NCBI RefSeq assembly: GCF_000003815.2
Contig: NC_049981.1
Span: forward strand, 30,486,489 to 30,541,951
DNA length: 55,463 bases
Reading direction: 5' to 3'
DNA from: Branchiostoma floridae
Taxonomy: Eukaryota > Chordata > Leptocardii > Amphioxiformes > Branchiostomatidae
Positions 36,501 to 48,600 of the stretch are shown here, piece after piece. The translations under genes and the position numbers were made by a program. A model generated the notes under the pieces. The model saw nothing but the letters and a program-made list of their open reading frames with translations. It searched no databases and had not been told where the DNA came from. How positions within the stretch are numbered: the stretch's first letter is position 1; the number at the start of each line of letters is the position of its first letter.

Positions 36501-37995
36501 TCAGGCAACATCGGTATATAATCCCAAACCTGAGTTGATTAGTGGTGTAGGCTTCTTTCTCTCAGTGAGCCTCATGAAAAGTGACTGATTGATTGACTGA
36601 TTGGGTGTATGGTCGCTTGTTTTGGCAGAATCATGCGGCAAAAGCATACTCAACTGATAAACACCCCCACCATGGATACCGTTATTTTCTTTATGAATTC
36701 TATTCTTACCTGGAGGCAAAGATGGAATATCACCATGACGACGTAATCTGTACGGTTGCCATGGAGACCAGGCACGCTGACGGTGACGTCGTACAACGCC
36801 AGCGGGAGAATCAAAATGGCGGGAAGAAGGTGGGTCCAGATGTTTCCTGTCTCGTTGTGGATCTGAAAAACGCTTACATGAAGACACTAATGATCAATAT
36901 TTGCACGTATTGATATTGATCAATATCTGCACTCACCTTCTACCGTAAACCGCGAATATAAAACCACCGCGAAAACTGCGAATGTAAAACCACCGCGAAC
37001 ATTTCTGTAGTCAATCCACTGATACATTCAAAACTACCTCCTCAGGCACTGCCGGTAGGACAGGTTGTTGCGGTACCCGGCTGTGATGTAGGGAGACTCC
37101 ATCTGCTGATACCACATGGGCAGCTGTCCGTACGTGTAGAGCTGGAGCCTTCCGCCTGTAACATCCACACATATAGTCAAACAACAAAGTCACGCTTTTG
37201 CAGCAATATGGACGAGAAAACGTTAAGGAAACCACCCGGGCAACTGTCCGTACGTGTAGAGCTGGCGCTTCTGCATGTATCATTCACACATAGTCACTCG
37301 ACAAAGTTATGCATTTGCAACTATCCAGGCAGTTGCCTGTTCGTTTAGACCTAGAAGGGTTCTGTCCGAAACGGACAGATACTCGAAAATAAGACATAAA
37401 AAGCTGTTCAAAAATAAAATGATACAAAGCTACAAAGGGGTGCAGAAATTAAATTACTTTATCACCTGCATGGCTTTGCTTAGAACACCACGATTCGTCT
37501 ATTTTCATATGATTATTCTAAAGACAATATGGTCTCAAAGGTCATCACCGATATGAACTAAATAATCAGCTGCACTACCAATAGCATGTACACCTAAATC
37601 CACCCAATACCAGCTAGATTTTGCCGAAATAACACTTTTCTCCACTCAGTGCCAAAACGAGATTTGAGTTATTAACACCATTAAGACCATGGAGCATGCT
37701 CTAGCCCACACCTTTCGATCCGATTGCTGAGCACCAAATCACGTTGCAATTGTACTTCCGATGTTAGCTCCTGGGTACCCCACATGAGGGGCGACCCCTC
37801 CTGTCTGTACACACAGCCTGATGTGACAAGCAAACTTACGCCACGTATCAATCTTGTCAACATGAGAGTGCTGAAATCAACGCTATCAATACTGTGAATG
37901 TGTTGAGATACAAGTTCAGGTAGGGTTTGCAACTCACCTTTGTCGTTCTGTGACATTTTGTCCCCCATCACGTGTTCTTTACGCTGACGCTGCAT
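33525..37995 (-). CDS. PAQR3: PAQR3-like progestin/adipoQ-receptor family protein (complete)
   Basis: Seven exons on the minus strand: 37938-37995 (ATG), 37038-37155, 36710-36872, 35940-36095, 35255-35458, 34430-34523 and 33525-33646 (stop TAA). They total 915 nt, or 304 residues, close to human PAQR3. Landmarks: LQLYTYGQLP and SPYITAGYRNNLS; CLRSVF then HNETGNIWTHL (64-74); SAYFHTF (His123); CLAVDLWAIG (Asp141); KIPERWWPG; and CGHSHQWWH (His274, His278) near the end. The three His match the zinc site of the seven-helix PAQR fold. PAQR3 in vertebrates is a Golgi protein that tethers Raf kinase; assignment to PAQR3 rests on LYTY, PYIT.GYR, SHQ.WH and the MQ tail. Exon 3 needs the acceptor gtaag before 36872; the stronger-looking tttttcag 10 nt further in would break the frame. 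The 3' end lies about 160 bp from a microsatellite. Confidence 0.85.
35756..35857. mobile_element. Small fold-back element in PAQR3-like intron
   Basis: The left arm ttttatcaggctttctattt with tgtgctg (35756-35782) is mirrored by cagcacaaaatagaaagccc with gataaaa (35831-35857), one mismatch. The spacer is 48 bp. Confidence 0.7.
36166..36456 (+). repeat. Degenerate (CACT)n microsatellite
   Basis: Interrupted cactcactcact repeats run for about 290 bp in the intron between exons 3 and 4 of the PAQR3-like gene, with the purest run near 36360-36450. Confidence 0.9.
36945..37010. mobile_element. Fragment of CTGTAAATGC-type MITE
   Basis: It contains taaaaccaccgcgaa twice and ends gaacatttctgtagt, matching the core phrases of the MITE family at 800, 3233 and 46536. 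It lies 27 bp outside PAQR3-like exon 2. Confidence 0.6.
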
Positions 37996-39246
37996 AAGTG
38001 TCCCTGATCACAGCACAGTTTTTACCCAGATAGCAGATTACACTGCAACTAATGATTTACTTGCACAGACCGAAGGAACCCGTTAGAATCTCATGAAGTA
38101 TAAGTCTCCTTAATTCCCATAGCGACCTCCTAACTTACTATAGGGTCTTTTATTTTCACTAATCCGAACCTGGATTGCTCAACAACAAACGTTTCAGACT
38201 CAGACACAGAGAAGAAAACATATAAAGAACAGGCCCAGCTGATAGTAACTAGGTAAATAATCTTATCTTTCTGGGTGAAACCAGTGAGGCTCTTTTCGGT
38301 GGGTTACGCAATAACGTACCTCGCTCCTACTTATCCCACGTGACCCGGTTGTCCTAGCAACCTTTCCTTCCACTGTCCTGGTTGCCATGACTACGTACCC
38401 TTTTATCCTTTAGGTGGCTTCTGTTCTTTAAAGAAGCATCTTTTGTCTCTTTAATTCATATTTAATTCACATTTTACTAACAGATGTTATCATCAAATGT
38501 GATGGACTACCGGATACTTAAAAGACAATAATTTACACCAACACACACTGCGCACACAGGTATTTATGACAATGTTTCGTTTGAATTATGCGAAAAATTA
38601 TTTTGATAAAGCATAGTGAATAGAGAATGACCTCTTCTGTTATACTAGTACTTATATTCACACACACATTCTATGATTCCTTAAAATAGTACAGTACCAC
38701 AGTGACTGGAGTATTAGGTTTTCTTGTGGCAGGGGACTACGCATACCGATATGTTTAAACACTTTTCAAATAAAACGATATAACACAATTGATATCATGG
38801 CGTCTTTTAATACTTTGGTCCTACTGCACATATAAAAGACACAGGTGTGCTTTGACAAGGTTCTCTGTCAGCATACTGCCCAGATATGAATGTGGAATAA
38901 GCCCTTTCGCACATTCGAGTACGCATGGCTGGGCGACAGGAATTCTGGTTAAGATGTCAAAGGTAAGGGTGCCTAAGTACTAGTAACTAGTAAAAGCTCC
39001 ACCATCATGGCCTAGTCTCCACTTTTAAAACCATTTTATGAAGGTAGGTGCTGGCAACATGGATCCATGTGGGTCTTTTTTACGTTTCTAAAGTAAATTA
39101 CACATTGACTCCGCGGTGCGAGGGTCACGTCTCATGTCTCAGGGGCTTTCACCTTTGACATATTAGCCAGAATTCCAATCGCCCGCCCATACGTACTCGA
39201 ATGTGCGAAATGGCTGATTCAGCGTCATCAGCGCGGACCTAAGACA
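37996..39246. other. Intergenic region between PAQR3-like gene and GPCR
   Basis: It holds the presumed 5' flank of the PAQR3-like gene on its left and a large fold-back element on its right (38901-39214). No exon is recognised. Confidence 0.55.
38901..39214. mobile_element. Fold-back element with 64-bp arms, beside GPCR stop codon
   Basis: The left arm 38901-38964 (cgcacattcgagtacgcatg through ttctggttaagatgtcaaag) is mirrored by the right arm 39151-39214 with roughly ten mismatches. The inner 186 bp has no coding potential. The right end lies 33 bp from the GPCR stop, so it may sit in that gene's 3' UTR. Confidence 0.8.
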
Positions 39247-41043
39247 CTAGGCGTCTGTAAAAATGTTCTGAATTTCTCGGTACATTTTCTTCAGTGCCCT
39301 GCGGTAGATGTGGTAGCGGAACGCGTAGACGAGTGAGTCCGAGAACGTTGCGCTCTGCAGAATGATGGTGGCGACGTCTATCCAGGGCGACGCTGCGGCC
39401 AGAGACACCGCTCCGAACTTCAGCAAGATCGTCACCACGAACGCCGGCAGCCAGGTAATCCAGTTCACCAGCACGACGATGAGCAGCGTGTAGACCGCCT
39501 GCATCTTCGACTCCCGGTCCTCTGCCTGGGCGTTCCACGTCAGTTTCTGGTCGTGCTTCGTCTGGCTGCGCCTGGTCTCGTAGCAGATGAGCGTGACCAG
39601 GCACACGATGGCCAGCATGGCGGCGAGGTTGACGCTCACGGAAAGGATCGTTCCTTCTGGGCCGGCCAAACACGGCGTGATCAGGGTCTGTGGTTGCTCA
39701 AAGCTCTGGAGAACCTCCTCAACAGCTCCAAGGGTGAAGGCGTGGACGGGGGACACTCCGAGAGCTGCCGGAGCTGCTGCGACTAACACACACAGGCACA
39801 TGGCGTGCACCATCCGGCGGCGCGTCAGCACTTTCCTGTAGCTGAGCGGGTAGGCGATGTGCACGTAGCGACACAGCCACACGCAGAGGAGCGAGTGGAG
39901 GGACAGGACGGAGAGGAAGATGATGAAGAAGGCCTGGATTCTGCACCAGGGCCCGGTCGGGTACCTACCGTGCGCTAAACTGGAGATAGCGATGGGGTTG
40001 TACGCCAACGCTAATGCCGTGTCGGTGATTGCCATGGCGACCAGGAAGTAGTTGCCTGGTTCCTGAAACGACAATATTTTCATCCGTAAATAGCTTCATC
40101 CTGGTTTTGCAATTATTCATATAGTAAGGTTGTTTAGGCACAACCAGGGAGTACATACTTCCAACGTTTTTTGTGTCTGTCAGACACCATCATGGTTGTG
40201 CCTAAAGAACCGTACTATATGGACAATATTTCAGTGATATGGACAATATTTCAGTGATTGTAAATCATTGATACTTTTTCATGTTTTGTTACCTGTGATT
40301 TTACACTTTCTTCCAATGGTCCAATTTACGTTGTGCTGTATATGGAATATCCTCACCATGGCAGCCGTATGCTTGTATTGTTTCTTCAAACCAATATTCT
40401 CGTCACTTTGCTATACATTAGCATATCAAGTTGCAGAGTAAATATATAAAACTGCTATATTCCGCGTGTCGTATTATCTGCATGTTTAACATGTATCTCA
40501 AAAAAGCGAAATTCAAACATGCATCTTCGTAACGTAAATGATCGTTTACACAAAACATTGCATCATGTTCTCTTTTTGGTTGTCAGTTTTAGATTGAACG
40601 AACCTTACTTTTTTTGATTACAGCAAAAAATTGTTTATTTTTTATTTTATCTTTTTTATTACAGCAAAATAACATACAGTACACAGTGGTGCCGCGCCAA
40701 AACAGACTGGCTTATATTAACGGCACCACTGGACAAAACATGATCATGACATATAACAGAAAACATGGAAACTTGCTTTCATATGGCCCGTAGTCAAGAT
40801 GACTCCCACTAAGCACCCGTTGCCAAACACCGCCAGCAGAAGGAAGCAGACCAGCAGCAGAATCAGCGCGGGCGCCAGTGACGGTGCGGCCCCGTACAGA
40901 CCGCAGAAGGCCGGCTCGAAGACGACCGATGTCAAGGTGTTGTTGCCGCTCGTCGCATTGCCGACTACTTCGCAGACGCCGACAACTTCCGAGACATCCC
41001 GCACGGCTCGACTGATGGTGACCGTCACGTTGTTGTTGTTCAT
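39247..41043 (-). CDS. Orphan rhodopsin-class GPCR, two exons
   Basis: Exon 1 is 40777-41043 (ATG; MNNNNVTVTISRAV) and exon 2 is 39247-40062 (stop TAG 39247-39249): 1083 nt, 360 residues. The N-terminus has several N-x-S/T sites and no signal peptide. Helix 1 carries GNGCLVGVIL (Asn1.50). The splice gives TTGHMK joined to EPGNYFLVAMAITD (Asp2.50), the right length for the first intracellular loop. This join requires a GC donor (AAA|GCAAGT). Helix 3 has the bridging Cys (PWCRIQ) but CRYVHI in place of DRY. Helix 6 has NWITWLP, an FxxCWxP variant. Helix 7 has SDSLVYAF where NPxxY is usual. ECL2 offers TPCLAG for the disulphide. Exon 2 is GC-rich compared with its surroundings. The ligand and subfamily are unknown. 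Confidence 0.88.
40121..40218. mobile_element. Small fold-back element in GPCR intron
   Basis: The left arm atagtaaggttgtttaggca with caacca (40121-40146) is mirrored by tggttgtg with cctaaagaaccgtactat (40193-40218). The spacer is about 46 bp. Confidence 0.7.
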
Positions 41044-42223
41044 CCTCACCCTTGCTTGGGTTGGTTGCAAAAAAGATTCGTTCCAAACGTTAGACGGAAA
41101 TCTGATGCTCTAGAAAATAAAAGCAGCCTGGCGGTCTTGCTGGAAGTGAAAACCGAACGTTCGTTTCAATTTGTGTGACACGTTGTCGACTTGATAATGG
41201 ACTATAAAGGTACTGCGAACACGTCATTCAAGCTCAGTGAAAAGGTCTAAGTGTGATGCAATTAAGAACCTGTCGAAAAGTAAGTTGGTAATGGAATACA
41301 AATAAAGACGTAACTCGTGTCTCCCTAGTCACACATGAAAACCACATGAAAATGCCAAATAACAAGCGGGAGTCATTTGAGGTGAAATGCAAAATATCAT
41401 TATGTCTTTTTTGAAATCCCCAACTCGTACTGTAAAATCCCATGAGCGCCCTTTTTACGACGAACACAACAGAAAATCCTGACTAATGCCATCACTTTAT
41501 GGATGCACACTCTGCCTCGGAATGTTAATAGAGTCTTAATAGCAAAGGCAAACTGTGAAAGACGGAAGAATGTGATATAAGGCCGTTCGATCGTCGAGGG
41601 TCGACATGCGACTTTCTTGTTGTAGAAAGTTCAAGTTTAAGCAGCCTGTGACAGAACCCAACCAATGATCTAAGACAGCCTTTCCCGTAAGGGCACGGTC
41701 ACATAGGCCTGGCGATCATCGTTTGATCGCTAACTTCGGGCATTTGGGAGGACAAAAATTACGTATCCTGCAAGGTTCAACTGTCTTGGTACACAAAATG
41801 CTGTTTTGGATCCATGTCGGTGGTTGGTTCTGTCACGGCCTGCTTTAAAATCCTATGACATCAAACTCGTGCGACGATCGCACGACCTATGTGACCGCGT
41901 CCTAACACGACAAATCCGCGACTCTTCAAGCACACCCCCATCGCGCGACTATCGTACAACGACCGTCCGAAGAATGTGACATCACACATTTTAGTTACCT
42001 TCACGTAGACACCAGATGAGTGTAACATGTGGGTACTGGAGTAACCATGACGAAGGTATAGAGAAACACGGCACGTGGTCAAACTAATTGTGCACTTGAA
42101 ACCATGCTTGGCTTGCAGCCAGTACAGTCAGTACAGACATGGCCTTAGGTCACAGGTAATGAAAAAGTTTATACGTGCCAAGAATTGGATACCTCCGGAG
42201 GTCGACATAACACTTCTTCGGCT

Positions 42224-42430
42224 TTCCCTAAAGCCCCCTTTACAAATCAAGAATTTAGCTCGGCCGAGTTGTCAGCGAGCTCTAAATTACGAGGAGGTAT
42301 AACCCTGATGCCGACGAAGAAACTCTGCCATTTGTTCGTAGGCATCAGGGTCATGCCTCCTCCTAATTAAGAGCTCGCTAACAACTCGGCCGAGCTAAAT
42401 TCTTGATTTGTAAAGGGGGCTTAAGGGAAC
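42224..42430. mobile_element. Long near-perfect palindrome (about 88-bp arms)
   Basis: The left arm 42224-42312 (ttccctaaagccccctttac, aatttagctcggccgagttg, gaggaggtataaccctgatg) is mirrored by the right arm 42341-42430. The loop is about 28 bp. It would form a strong cruciform or RNA hairpin. It has the structure of a fold-back MITE, with no coding capacity. Confidence 0.85.
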
Positions 42431-43287
42431 AATGTAGGAAGATCTGCACAATGTGGTTAAACTAGCCGGCCGTGAGTTCCCCGCAATAGCTAACCCCGCT
42501 TGCTGCATATTTTATTACATGACGACAATATGAGTGCCCTTGTCACTTAAGAAAACTTTGGTATGCAAGTCTTTCTAAAAAGCTTTTAGACTTTAACTTG
42601 CTCGATGCAAGGTACCCCAGTCTTATAATATAATTCCAGTTAAAATCTGGGAGGCAACGTGCCGAATAGAAAGGCAGTTTTGGGATCAGAAAAAAAATGA
42701 GAGTACTTCAGTACTTTTGAAGCATACTAGCGTTGGATACATGTACTTTGGATACTTGATTTACTCTTTATGTAATTAGTAGGTACCTAGTCTTCATAAG
42801 ATAACACAGCACACATCGGCTGTATTTTGTTGTATACACACATGGACATGTTTTGTAGTCCACGTGTGCCTTTTTCGTCGTGAAAAAAGTTTATGTTATA
42901 TATCCAACACAAGGAATACGGACTGCTGATTTCTATTGATTCTACAGGCTTCGTCGAGTCTGAAAATCATGAAGGAAATACACAGTTCATCCTCATGTCA
43001 CATCTTTCCTGTATTCATAGATACATGTACATCTAATTTTCACATCAATACTCGGATTACACTGGTCATGTTTGTTTTGTGTAGAGTTGCAGATTACAGT
43101 CCAGTCTTCACAAAATATGATGACAAACACAGCCTATCTTTTGTGCTCAGGAAAGCATCCAGATTCCAACCTTAATGTATTGTTGCATTATTATTGAGGA
43201 TGGAAATGTGAGTTCCAGTTAACTGTACAATACAACTTACAGTACACTGGGTATCATCCTTTTAGATTTACACTTGTATTTGCCCCA

Positions 43288-43393
43288 TCTCCAAGCAGAT
43301 CCTTCCCGGTAGCGAAACACACTCCTAAGCCGGCTTCACTCTTCTGCCAGCTTTTGATACTATCTTATGCTACTGTAGGATCTGCTTGGAGAC
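43288..43393 (+). mobile_element. CTCCAAGCAGATCC MITE, copy 1
   Basis: The ends tctccaagcagatcc and ggatctgcttggaga-type are inverted. The inside contains gaaacacactcctaagc, cttctgccagcttttgatac and ttatgctactgtagg. A second member in the opposite orientation lies at 52921-53093. Confidence 0.8.
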
Positions 43394-44566
43394 TAGTATC
43401 TGCCCACAACTGATGGCAAGGTAGCAGTGTTGGGAAGAATGCCAGAAGCCTGGATACCTGGCTAACTAATATCATCATCGGATCAGTCGACGTGCTTACA
43501 CACGATCTCGCTAATACTAGTAACAATATGAGCAATGTGTCATTTCAAGTACATACCAGTAAGAACTAAGAACCATACAGGGATGTACATGACTACAGTC
43601 CTGTAATTGTAATGATACTTTCACAAACATACATGTACATGTATATACATGTACACTTTATCAGTACTGGCATACCAGCATCTAACTCTACCCACAACCA
43701 CTACCTGCACCTATTTTGATATACTGTACACAACTACTTCCCTCTAGTATGAGAAAACAATTAGAATATCAACTTTGTCTTCAATTTGGATAGATTTTTT
43801 CAATTCCAGCTTTTGTCAGAAGTTACTTTGACTCTTTCGTTGATCCAAACATGTTAAACCATCTGATCTTGAAATTCAAGTGTCAAAATCATACAGAATA
43901 CAATGAAACTTAGAATGCAGGTGTGAAGTAGTAGCCATTGTCAAGAATCAACAGTTACATGAACCAAGGAGGTTTTTCAACCTCCTTGCATGAACCCATT
44001 TCCTTTGTAAGAACTGTGGGATACTTACATGTATCACTCTTTTGTGCAAGTTAATTTTGCTTTCTCATAGGCTCTTTTTTTATACTCTTCATGTAACTTC
44101 TCCCTACTTTTATATCTATCATCAAAACAATTTTGGTGCCAACCGGCAACCTTAGCAGGCGCGAACCTCCCACGGGAGGTTGATTTCAAATGCAAATACT
44201 GCACATATTGTACTACCACCATACACAGAGTACCTTTTTCTTCACATCGACTTTCTATGCTAATGCAGCGCACTTAACATGTACAGCCTTTCACCCTTCT
44301 TACATATGATTTAGTTAATTCTACACAAATATTTTTATACCTAATACAGCATAGCAGAGAGTCAATTTCACAAAGTCAACCATATTGCACTAATATACAT
44401 CTTCAACCCTCTTTCCATTGATGAATAGTAAGTTATATTTAACATCAAAATAACATTACATCAATTTCATTATACCATACTTAATGAACACAAGCTTGGT
44501 TTCTTCTGTCTATCATAAACATATAATATATCAACGATCCCTCTATATACATCAAGTAGCAGTTAC

Positions 44567-44740
44567 TCATGCACCTGGATATGATTTTGGAAACTTTCAG
44601 ACATTCCCGGCAGCATCTATTATCCATCTGAAAAGTTGCAGATAAAAATGTCTGACTTTTCTAAAATCATATCCAGTTGCTTGAGTAACTGCTGTAGAAT
44701 AGAGTATCATATTACCAGGATGTCTAACCTTCAGCGATGA
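44567..44740. mobile_element. GTTACTCAAGCAACTGGATATG fold-back element
   Basis: The arm cagttactcatgcacctgga with tatgatttt is mirrored by aaaatcatatccagttgctt with gagtaactg (ending about 44690). A tail, accaggatgtctaaccttca, follows. Related sequences occur at about 14435-14500, 47425-47500 and 55045-55145. Confidence 0.65.
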
Positions 44741-45695
44741 TCCTGTAGATACTATCTGTATATACAGGTTAGTGCAGGTAAAAATGGAGTGGTGTACTCT
44801 CTGGTACTTGTCTTTTTTATGTGAGCCTGCATTGGTCAAGTATTTTGTGCATACATGTACGAGTGTTTACTTCATTCTACTGATTCTTACCACCTGTAAA
44901 ATGCTAACTAAAGAATTGAAACGGTTTTGTAACAGTTTTCAGTTTGACCACAATATCACAGATTTTCTGTAGAGTGGTGCAGGCATCATTTGTTTGGTAC
45001 TGGTGATATTACATGTTAGCTGCACCAGTCATCGAATGCAGAAAAAAGGACTTTGCTCCCTGCATCTGTGACTATGACTATGAAGTTGCTTGTAGCAGGT
45101 ATCATGGTCTCTGCTGAATGCCACTCCTCAGAGTTGGAATGGAGATTGACAATACACAACAATCACAGTGAACACTGCCCCTTTACAAAGTGGACAAAAT
45201 CTGCTTCATCTTTTTGTTAGTGCATTACTAGTAGTCACTTTCTGGGACAACATTTTTTTCAAGTTATCAATACCATCTGCGCATACATAGACTTTATTAC
45301 AGTTCCTAAAAAAAGGAACTTTTACCCCTTTTAAAGACAGGTAACAATGTAGTGAGACTTTCTTAAAGCTACTGCAAAATCATAAGATTACGATGTCACG
45401 AAACCAAAATAAGCTTTTTTTCTTCAGATTTCGCGTTTTCAGAAGATGTCCCCCATACCACCAGGTTACAAAGATTATGATGTCTTTGTCACAAAACAAA
45501 ACAAAAATGTTCACATTTATTTATTTTATTTATCAATCTTGTAGGGTAGTCCCTTCAGTTTACGAGAAACTGATTTTCAAGGGAGCCCTGTAAGACTTTG
45601 CACATTGTAAGGTATGCAAAAAAAGCTACTTTTCTTTATAGCTTTGGAGTCTTTATTTCCCCCATACCACCAGGCTACAAAGTAAGCTGTCCCAT

Positions 45696-48600
45696 CTAAG
45701 CCTTGTTGCCCATGCTGACTCTTGACGTCTGGATGATCCCGATGATCACACCAAACAGGCCAATCACACTGGCAAAGATCTCCACAATCAGGATCTGGAC
45801 AAATAGAAGAAACAATTGGGGTAAATTTCTTCTCAGCCGGCATAAAGACATGCACTAGCGGGATTAGAGTTTCCCTACTAGTAGGGCTATCGGGTATCTA
45901 TTATAATAAATATAGTATACCACACGGAATGCCAGCCTGACTGCGGGTAGGATCACCCGAAGGTTGTAGGAGGATCCGACCTGTGGGAGGGCTGGGATTG
46001 TGGTCGATGTGGAATACACTGTGTTGTATCTAATTTTTGTCATACTCACCCGGAAGTTAACACACGTTTCAATGCTTGATGCCCCAGAAGTTGAGAAAAT
46101 TTGGTTTAATTGCACAGAAGAATTGTAACAAAAGCAATTCCAAAGTCCGAATCTGGCATTCAAATTTCCGACCATGCTGCACTCTGCATCTGCATTTGAT
46201 TCAATCAATGGAAGCCTGTGTGATGCCAGAAGAATCCTGTGTGGCACATGAAGTTATCGACTGCATCGAATGTTAATGGGGTCCAGGTATGACATAATAG
46301 TATGAGCTTGTCAAACGCTGAATCTGAGACGAACTTACCTTGACAAACAGACTGGCGTTCTGTGCGTCAGCTAGAGCAGCCCCACTGCCCACGATCCCCA
46401 CACAGATGCCACACACCAGGTTACACATGCCCACAGTCAGACCTGCTCCAAACAACGAGAACCCTGTATGAAGGGGGAGGGGGGTGTTAGGGGATGGAAC
46501 AAAGTCATCAAGACCTGTACCTAAACAATGACATGCTGTAAATGCAGAAACTTTCGCGGTGGTTTAATGTTAACGGGTTTTCAAGACTTCACCGCAAACT
46601 TGAAACCACTGCAAAAATTTGTCCAAGGCAGTAAGAGAATACAGTGCATGGAGCTACCGCGAACTTAAATTAAAACAACAGCGAAATGTCCCTTGTCCAG
46701 CTACTGCGAAATTAAATCCCCGCAAACTTAAATGCATTTACAGTAATAAGTAATCTTTATTGCAAACTGCAATGTAATGCAGGAAGACCTACATGCCAAA
46801 GCTCTTGTTTTAATTGTCACTAGCAAGACTCTGATTGTGTTCTGATAAAGCTGATATCACAGCTGAAATTTGAATGGAACAAACTCATCACGACTTAGAT
46901 ATATATTTTCAGAGCCTTTTTTAGTTTTTTAGTTTCTTTAGTATGAATCAGATAAAGCTAAAATCTTAGCAATAAATTTCTCTTCTTATTCAATCTCTTC
47001 TTACCACCCCTAGAAGGTACTAAACGTTGTCTGCCCCCACCTGCCATGAAGTTTGCCTTGCGGACTTCCCTCCCTGCAATGTAACATTACACCCACCTGC
47101 CATGTAGTTTGCCTTGCGGACTTCCCTCCCGGCGATTTCGGCGTCGTACGGCTCGATGATCTGCAGCATGACGATGGCCATGATGATGCCGTAGATGGCC
47201 ACAGCCTCGCAGAAGATGATGCTGATGAGGTTCTTGGTACGGATGCGGGGGGCCTTCACTCCTCCACCAATGATGCTGCTCCCTGTAGAGGATGAACCAT
47301 GGATGTTACTGAAGTGGTCACAATCCTTCTTATTTTGTAAGTACTAGTAGCATATTTCTACTGCAGTACCATGGGAAGCTGCTCTGAGGCATAAAGTGGA
47401 CCCTCATCTTTTTTTTTGTCGATGAAGGTTAGATATCCAGGTAATAAGATAGGCCAAAAAGCAGTTACTAGTACTCAACCAACTGGATATGATGTTTGTG
47501 AAGTTTTATGTACCCAGGTTCTCCTGAAAAACAGGGCTTTAGCCCTGAGTGTGCATACCTGGTTAAATGAAATAAATGAAATGATAAATGAAATATTGGA
47601 AACGGTCAGACGTTTCGGACAGCCATCCAGTGTTTTTCGTGACACATTGCCATTTCCATTTTTAAGACCTTCCCACATACCAAAGATCATCCCTCTCAAT
47701 CCCTAGCTTCATGCTTTAAAAAGTTTAATTGGGACCAATGTTGCTGAAACACAGAAACAACACCTCCATTTAAATGGAGGTAATAAACATGACAAAGATG
47801 AATGTAAGTTCATCTGTGACGGTAGTCAACATTAATATGTTACAATTTTAAAACCATATACATTGTATCTGTACACAAAATAAAGCGCTTACCAACAAGC
47901 TTTCAATCAGTCTTCTGCCGTTCTGATCCTTCTCAAGTTGAAATGACCTGACGCCTAAGTCACACATCCCGAACGGGGGCTGATACCAACTGCCAAGCAC
48001 CTTTGACCCTTTGCTGACATCCCACTTCCGTTCTGGATGTGTGACTTAGGCTTCGGGTCATTTCTTCTTCTTCGGGTAATTTCTTCTTCAACTTGACAAG
48101 GACCAGAGGACTGATCAAAAGCTTGTTGGTAAGCGCTTTATTTTGTGTACGGATATATGGTCTTAAAAGATGATGGTCGATAAGGCGTCAGAAGGATGGC
48201 GGCTAAGACACAACGATTTACCTGTTTCGACCTTTTATTCAAAACTCTTCATCAGAAATGAATAATGACAAAGATGAGTTTCCTGACCTGTGGTGAGGAT
48301 CCCCCAGGCTGCCCCCACCACGGAGAGGGAGATGGTCAGGCCCACACCCAGGTTAGCCCACATGTAGGGGGACGTCTCCGTCAGGAACCAGCCAAAGTCA
48401 AACCTGCAACAAACACGTATATCATTATGGCTGATGCAGCGTAATGATGGGATATCAAAACAAGACATTCTGCTGCAGTACCACAGAAAGCTGCCAGCAG
48501 CCCCACACCCAGGTTAGCCCACATGTAGGGGGACGTCTCTGTCAGGAACCAGCCAAAGTCAAACCTGCAACAAACACGTATATCATTATGGCTGATGCAG

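Larger units (their letters stand above)
41044..45695. other. Intergenic region with fold-back elements
   Basis: About 4.6 kb between the 5' end of the GPCR and the 3' end of ATP6V0B. No exon is recognised on either strand. It contains elements at 42224-42430, 43288-43393 and 44567-44691. TTTATT at 45652-45657 (AATAAA on the minus strand) may be the ATP6V0B poly(A) signal, about 40 nt after its stop. Confidence 0.6.

Noticed and set aside
40744-41070. GPCR start nine codons upstream of 41043
   Set aside because: The codon at 41070 is TTG, not ATG. MNNNNV at 41043 is the first ATG in frame.
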